A stretch of DNA of 64,000 bases from Allium sativum (taxonomy: Eukaryota > Streptophyta > Magnoliopsida > Asparagales > Amaryllidaceae), in the NCBI GenBank assembly GCA_030737875.1, contig CM060924.1, forward strand, positions 148,298,197 to 148,362,196, given 5' to 3'. The notes beneath the pieces were generated by a model. The model was not told the origin of the DNA. It ran no database searches and saw only the letters and a list, made by a program, of their open reading frames with translations. Shown here piece by piece: positions 57,886-64,000 of the stretch (its first letter is position 1; each line of letters starts with the position of its first letter). A program made the position numbers and the translations under genes.

Positions 57886-59060
57886 CTAGTATCTAATGTG
57901 TATTCGCGCATCCACGAGCAACCACTTGCAACCATTTGCAACCATATCAATCATAACATGTTTGAAATACATGTTTACATCCATAGAGTTCTTCCTGAGG
58001 TTCTCAAGATAAGATCGAGGAGATAAACAAGACAAACTCCTTACGGGGTTTGCAACAGAAACAGGACCGAGAGGATATCCACCAAGCGATAGCATGCAAG
58101 CAAGCTTTACAGGAGAACCAGGGATCAACGATATACTCTTAAAAAGAGACATGATGTGCGCGTCTAAGCCGCATTTCCTTGAGCTTAATTCCATCGTGCC
58201 TTGACCGCCTTTGACTTCATGATTTCGTAGCTCCTTGATTCCTATTTCCAAGGTATGAGTTGGAACTCATTTCGCTATCGCCTCTCGTTCCACTTTCACT
58301 TATTCTTTCCCTAGTATACTTGGCTCAACCATATCTGCGTACTCATGCAAGCCCTCCAAAATTCACTAGTGAATTCTGGATCTCGTTTACCTATGCCCAT
58401 CCATGTTAACACGTGCACTTACTAGGGTGATTCCTACAACCCCTGCTCAAGCGGAATGAACCATCCGTCTTACTGGCGAACGTTACTCGATCGGACCAGA
58501 GATTTCCGATAAATGTATCAAGAGATTCTAGGTAACTAACCATGACAAAACCCAAAAGGTTACACGAGACTTCGAGGGTGTTTCCAAAGCAAGCCAAGAG
58601 ACTAACTACCCTCTTTTCAAAACCAAGAATGGTATCCCTTACTGGATAACCACTTTACCCCTAGAATCCATCCATAGCCCAACAATAGAAGCATTGCTTC
58701 TGATCTCAACACTTGGCATAGACATTCTCAAATCCAAACAAGTCATGAATAAATGGAACGACGCTCCAACCAGATTTTTGGGACAAAAGTGGGATCTTCT
58801 ACCATGCTAGTACTAAGGTGCAGAGGCTTAACTATCAAGGCTGACTTAAATGATGCGATGATCAAAACAAAGTCTGGATGGGATGATAGAAAAGAAAGGC
58901 TAAGCCTTTAACAGAAACGGTACCATTCCTCTTAGGTACGCTAGAAATGAGAGCATACAATTGCCCTCTCGCTGATCTTGTCCTTATCTTCCTTTGTGGA
59001 TCAAGCCATACCAACAAGTTGCTAATTCTTAAGGCCGTGTCCTTCATCCTTGCTCCTATT
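57886..59060 (-). pseudogene. Element E gag-pol remnants (collapsed coding region)
   Basis: In sense order: a gag/protease junction (RGQLYALISSVPKRNGTVSV, 59047-58862), protease C-terminal shreds (CFGNTLEVSCNLLG, VMVSYLESLDTFIGN), an RT shred (FASKTDGSFRL near 58470), an integrase shred (near 58370) and the linker before the chromodomain (IGIKELRNHEVK, near 58240). The joins correspond to those in B, although E lacks about 55 bp that B keeps between the RT and integrase pieces. No functional protein is encoded. Confidence 0.78.
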
Positions 59061-59342
59061 ATCCCTTCTTATAACTTCAGTAACAGGTCTCTCGAGAACT
59101 TCCTCCATCGCACGGAAAACAGTTACGTAGCAAGACCAGGATTAGTCGCAGTTAGAACTACTGTGACTACAGATGGAGGAAAGAAAGGAAAAGAGATTCA
59201 ATCAAGGAAACAAAGGATAGTGCTAATGGCCTTTGGGGAATAGCCTTTTAAAAACTTTTCTTGAAAAATGCTTCTTTGTAAACGGTTTTTCAAATAGTTT
59301 TCAGAAGGTTTTAAAGACTTTTGCCCAGTCTGGTAACCTTCT

Positions 59343-59354
59343 GCTCTGATACCA
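59343..59354 (-). other. Element E primer-binding site
   Basis: The reverse complement is TGGTATCAGAGC, an exact tRNA-Met-type site two bases from the LTR. The leader lies at about 59060-59342. Confidence 0.87.
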
Positions 59355-59356
59355 AA

Positions 59357-62300
59357 TGTAACACCCCACCTCCGCTAGGGTCACTAACAAAGGGAATGCC
59401 CTAGGTTTGGTGAAGCATTATCGAGGTAAACATGCACAGAAATATCACAAGACAGAACATATATAAAACAGCGGGAGTAAAACAAATTTCATTACCTTAT
59501 AAAATAAGGTCTAAAGCCTTTTACATCAGAATACCTCAAGACCTGTCTTGCAATAGTAAAGAAGCATAAAACCATTTCATAAATTATTCCCCAAGTGAAA
59601 CAGTAAAGTAGCCATAGCCAAGAAAAGTCCAAGCCATGCGTGATGACCTTCAAGCAGAAGATGTCTGAACTAGATAACAGTGTTTCCTCCCTGAAACTTG
59701 GAGGGGAAACGGAAGACAAAGAGGCGAAAGAAAACGGGGTCAGTCATAAAGACTGGTAAGTCCTATCTACTTCCAGTATAAAAACAGGTAAAGGTAACAT
59801 GACATGCATAAACTGAAAGTAAACATAGGGATGACGACAAGATAGATAAGCTAAACCAAGATAACTGGATGAACTACTGTAGCAAGATAAACTAAGGTGT
59901 CATGATAAACTACGGTGTCAAGATAAATCAAGGTGTCACATCGCAGGTTTCTATCAAGTATACTATCCCAAGGTATCTATCATGTATAACATCCCACGGT
60001 ATCTATCGTGTATAACATCCCAAGGTATTTATCATGTATGTTTGCTCTGCACCTCTCGTACTAGTATCCCAACCCGCGTCATGTGTCAACTATGAATGTC
60101 CCTTGCCCAATGTCGTGTAATGGTTCATGTCAACCTAATATATAGCATATGTAGGTTTTTCAAACTCGTATGTTTCTTTCCATGTATAAGTTCAGTCCTT
60201 TGCCGTAGGCCATACGGGCTTTCCCATGTAAACGTTTTATCCTTGAGGTTATTTTGGACTGCTACCCTTGATCTAGTTATGTTTCCTTACCATGAACTAT
60301 CGCGCGTTCACTTAGGATTTATGCCACCTAGGACCACTAGGGATTATGATACCTAATGGACGTTTCCGTGTCTCGGTTTGGGTTCAAGCCACCTAGGGCC
60401 ACTAGGGATTATGCCACCCGTCAACCGCGCCCTTTATCCTGCGTATGTATCGTGAATAGTTTTCCATGTCTAGACGCACATGTTCCTCAATGTGCCATCC
60501 GAGTTCCGTGCCAGGGCAAATCAAGAAATACGGAACTCGGTCGGGAGCTTTAAATCGTCTGTTGATGCAGATATCAAGGTCTGTTTTTGTACCTGTGGCT
60601 ATGGTCCTACGTGACCCCTCCCTCAACTACTGAAAGGCAATCCAAGAAAAATCATGTATGAGAACCACATCCCGACCCCTTTATAGCCCCACTTTCCTAT
60701 GGGCCAACCTCACCCATGACTCGATAGCAAGAACATGGTCTGTTGGGGGTTCTCTGCCTTTCCGTTCGTACACGATTGACTAAAGATGGTAGGTAGTCGA
60801 CGACGTGCTATTCAGGGCAAAAATCAAGTATCGTCGACTCCACGCTAATCCATCCCAGTCTTTAGGTCGCTCGCATAGCAACCAAGGCATACTCTTGGCT
60901 CTTCTACCGCAGACCTTAACCTCGGTGAGGCCGGGTTTCATGGACCATCTGCCACCTCACAGAGGGATACCGAGAGTACCCTCACGTCCCCTGAAGCTAC
61001 CGCTTCGCCACCCAGTTCGTTGGAGCCTTTATCTAAGTCAGATAATTTGCTCCTCCTCGTGTTCTAAGCGATGACCAACCGTATCGGGTTACTCATCTAT
61101 CTGTGAACTGGTCCAAATTCTTTGACTAAGAATTACTACTTAGTTTCCCAAACTAAGGTTTACCACTTAGTCTCCTTTCCTGTTATCCTTGTTAATCCCG
61201 GTCTTCCACCTAGTCCCCTGAACTAGGGTTTTGTCTAATGGGTTAAGTATTGTCATTTAATTCATGACTTAACCTGCCTACAAATCATATCAAGATTTGG
61301 CTAAGTATTCAAGTTCAAGACCTAGCTCTACAAGTTGGTTAAGTATACCAAGAAGCTCATGACTTAACCCTATTCAATCATCAAGTCAAATTGGTTAAGT
61401 ATTTGTTTATCTTAACCCTATCAGCTTATCGTGTTAGATTGGTTAAGCATAGATTATCTTAACCTCATCGGATTATCGAGTCGGATTGGTTAAGTATAGG
61501 TTAACTTAACCCCATCCACTAATCGTATTAGAATGGTTAAGTAAATTTAAACGGTCATGTGACTTAACCCTATCAAGTTCTCACATTAGATTGGTTAAGT
61601 ATGGTTGCTTAACCTCATCAAATCATCATGTATAATTGATTAAGTATAATTTACTTAACCCTATTAAATTGTCATGTTAAGTTGGTTAAGTATTGGTTAC
61701 TTAACCACATTTAATTACCAAATTTAGATTGGTTAAGTGTTTAATTTAACCCCATCGAATTACCGTGTTTAGATTAGTTAAGTGTAGGTTACTTAACCCC
61801 ATCTAATTACCAAGTCGGATTAGTTAAGTGTAAATTACATAACCCCATCCTCTAATCGTCTTATATGGTTAAGTGTCATTAAGAAATCAAGTCCGGTTCC
61901 ACTTAACCTACCCATTCGTGTCATATCGGTTAAGTGTCATTAGTCAAAATTACTTAACCTTTTCATGTGGCATTAATTAGATTAATGCACCCCAACCTCT
62001 CACATTAGACTTTGTTGTGGTTACTAGTTAAGCCGGGCGGGTCCGGGTAGATTTAAACCACAACCTAGTCTAACCTCGGGTTTTGAGTGCTATGTGACCA
62101 ACTACTCAAATTGGGTCCTATTGTTTGTAGCCACTAGTTAAACCGGGCGGGTCCGGGTAGATTTATGCTACAACCTCAACCCAACCTCGAGTTGGCCACT
62201 TTCATGTTTGGTCTAGTGTCATATTACACTTACCACCCATACGTGTCTAGTCCCAAGTCCCATGTTTACCCAACATGTCATGTCCCAATTTAGGTGTATC

Positions 62301-63704
62301 ATGAGTGTCATATTTTCATGAAATCCCATATCAAGTTTTTATGTCATAATCAAGCTCGTCTATCCTACCTCAAATCGTGTTTCCAACCCAAGTAAAAGCG
62401 AGTCAACATAGTAAGGATACTATGCCACATGTTGGCCTCAAAACATGCACGATGTCAAGAAGGGATTGGCTACAAACATGCATAGTGTCATAAGGGGTTT
62501 GGCCTCAAAATATGCATAGCATCATAAGGGGTTTTTGGCCACAAACATGCATAGTATCATAAGGGAATTTGGCCACAAACATGCATAGTATCATAAGAGA
62601 ATTTGGCCAAAAACATGCATGACAACATAAGGGAATTTGGCCACAAACATGCATGATATCATAAGGGAATTTGGCCACATACATGCATGATAACATAAGG
62701 GGTTTGGGTTCAATTACATGCATAAGCCCCAAAGTCAAATCTTTACCAATGTTTCACAAGTCAAATAGTTCCCAAAGGTTCATGCTAGCATTCCATAGAT
62801 AAAGATTCAAACTTGCAAGATAAATTAGGTTAATCATAACGTGAATAGCATGATTTAGTCACTAAGCATAGCCAAAAGTCATAGGTTCAAGCAAAAGAGG
62901 CATGACAAGGTTCATATAGGCTAGCATACTTAGTTTAATCTCATTTTATTCCATGCCATCATTAAAACTACCGTTTAGTTCTAGAAGTAGCCAGAACTTA
63001 CATAGCATGGCAAGAGATTTAGGAGCATGAATCGTCTTGTAGAAGAATCCATGTTGAGATGATGATCAAAACCCTTGATTTGGTGTAGAAAGCTTGCACC
63101 TTCGTCTTGGATCTAGTTTGAATGCATAGGCTCTTAAAGTTGGAGATGGAGGCCATGATCAAGGGGGATTTGGGCAGCACTTCGTTGTTAGATTGATTTT
63201 GAGTGATTTAGGTTAGGTCCTAGGGTGTTTTTATAGAGAATAGGGGTAGTTTAGGCCATAGGATAAGCCCTAGGATAGATCTGAACCCTCAAAATCCGTC
63301 ACCAGCCCTAAAGCATGTCTTGAGGAACAATTCAGGTGCACCCAGGCCCAGGTGGTCGGACCACCCAGGTCGACAGGGGTGTCGACTGGGCAGTCGACAC
63401 CAACTGGGGGATGTCGACTCCCAAGTCGACTTGGGGTGGCGGGAATTTTTCCCGCCTCTTCTGCTTTGCTGAATTTGAAATCCGAATTCAAATATGAACT
63501 GTTTTTGAACTTGAAATTTCCTGAAAAATTTGACGGGCCATAACTTGGTCATACGGACTCCGATTTTCGAAAACTCGGACTCTATTTCGCGTATTTTTCC
63601 AAGACGAACGCAATGGCACAGCCCGTTCCCCTTCATTCAGATTTTAAATTTAAATATTGCCTTGATTCTTGTCTTAACACGTTACTAAAATTCGGGTTGT
63701 TACA
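59357..63704 (-). repeat. Element E 5' LTR
   Basis: Partner of 53152-57500. TATA is at 63228-63235, GTCGAC cluster about 63367-63440, donor-like GTAAGTTC (G at 63001), 34-bp repeats about 62430-62715, hairpins 62014-62175 with perfect stem GTTGTGGTT (62014-62022) and AACCACAAC (62056-62064). The acceptor here reads CCAAG (59697-59698) instead of CCCAG. Its 11-bp inverted repeat (near 60920-60965) has one mismatch. Confidence 0.92.
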
Positions 63705-63709
63705 CATAT

Positions 63710-64000
63710 CTACATGAGCAACTATATTGGAGAACAGACTATAGGTATACATTTCTTGAAACAGAAAATGTTGTGTGCGACTAAATAAAAGTAAAATTCT
63801 AGATTTACGAATCATCATAGAATGATTGGTTAATTTCAAGCTTTACTAGGAACTTATACTCAAGTGTTCCAGTGTAATGGCCAATAGAGCGTCCTAACAC
63901 AACAAAACACTTTAGTATAAGTCATGAAAAGTTGCACGCAAGTATTCTAAACTAATTACCTGACTTATTATCGACATGGGCAATCGATAATAGAGTATTT
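63710..64000. other. Element D tail sequence after E
   Basis: Continues D after the CATAT duplication. It is A/T-rich with no frame or known motif, in the region between the antisense gene start and the expected 3' LTR of D. Nothing further can be supported. Confidence 0.5.

Larger units (their letters stand above)
53152..63704 (-). mobile_element. Element E: non-autonomous long-LTR retrotransposon, youngest-looking insertion
   Basis: LTRs of 4.35 kb (53152-57500 and 59357-63704) around only 1856 bp, with perfect CATAT duplications (53147-53151 and 63705-63709). About 3 differences were counted in the first ~255 bp of the LTRs. The primer site (59343-59354) and polypurine tract (57501-57513) are intact. 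Body and LTR ends match B, so E and B are sister non-autonomous elements. Confidence 0.93.
23755..64000 (+). mobile_element. Element D: Tat-like Ty3/gypsy retrotransposon with dual RNase H and antisense gene (host of A, C and E)
   Basis: The outermost element in the window. Its parts are the 5' LTR end (23755-23926), primer site (23929-23946), gag, protease, RT, RNase H, second RNase H and integrase (24085-29755), a repeat-bearing 3' region (29756-31559), an antisense gene (31560-32293 plus 50135-53104), more 3' sequence (to 53151) and a tail (63710-64000). It is interrupted by A, C and E. The second RNase H, the gag type and the antisense gene are known traits of the Tat lineage. Many stops and frameshifts, and the nested insertions, make it the oldest resident. 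Its 3' LTR is right of the window. Confidence 0.85.

Noticed and set aside
1..64000. tRNA, rRNA or host protein-coding genes
   Set aside because: I looked for tRNA-like box pairs, rRNA motifs and non-transposon frames on both strands and saw none that could be supported.

Overview
This is a plant nuclear repeat region with no recognisable host gene. Every coding trace belongs to Ty3/gypsy (Metaviridae-type) LTR retrotransposons. The evidence is two primer-binding-site types, one complementary to initiator tRNA-Met (TGGTATCAGAGC) and one TGGCGCCCACC type, gag-pol domains typical of plant elements, a chromodomain at the pol C-terminus, a second RNase H in one element, and very long LTRs (2.7-6.5 kb). 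It fits pericentromeric or other heterochromatin of a large angiosperm genome; the species cannot be named from the sequence.

Layout: the window is a nest of seven elements, resolved here from LTR ends and 5-bp target duplications. The outermost is D (+ strand, Tat-like, dual RNase H). Only the last ~170 bp of its 5' LTR are present (23755-23926). Its gag-pol fills 24085-29755, and an antisense gene follows on the minus strand (32293-31560 and 53104-50135). A (minus, starts left of the window) is inserted in the 5' LTR of D; its gag start is at 1-494 and its LTR is in three pieces (674-1082, 10950-11231, 21780-23754). That LTR was broken by B (+, 1083-10949) and by F (minus, 11232-21774, duplication ACTTG). 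C (+, 32294-50129, duplication CCTAT/CCTGT) is inserted in the antisense gene of D. The 3' LTR of C is broken by G (40992-47492, duplication CCTGG), apparently a 6.5-kb solo LTR. E (minus, 53152-63704, duplication CATAT) sits in D upstream of the antisense gene start. D resumes at 63710 and runs off the right edge.

A, B, C, E and F belong to one chromovirus group (Tekay/Del-like, inferred) that shares the tRNA-Met primer site, the AAGGAGGGGAGAA polypurine tract and LTR termini. F and C carry gag, protease, reverse transcriptase, RNase H, integrase and chromodomain with frameshifts and stops. B and E carry only matching shreds of gag-pol with the same internal junctions, so they look like a non-autonomous lineage moved in trans.

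The most interesting signal is in their LTRs. In transcript order each LTR has a cluster of GTCGAC palindromes, a TATA box, a short leader with a tiny upstream ORF, a GTAAG donor-like site, two GC-loop hairpins whose stems co-vary between subfamilies, an array of CTTAACC/GGTTAAG units, and a branch-site, pyrimidine-tract and AG acceptor-like block, followed by the LTR end. This looks like a 1.7-3.3 kb leader intron inside the LTR. The hairpins lie inside it, so they would be present only in unspliced RNA, the arrangement expected of a packaging signal. The coding-dead elements B and E retain it.
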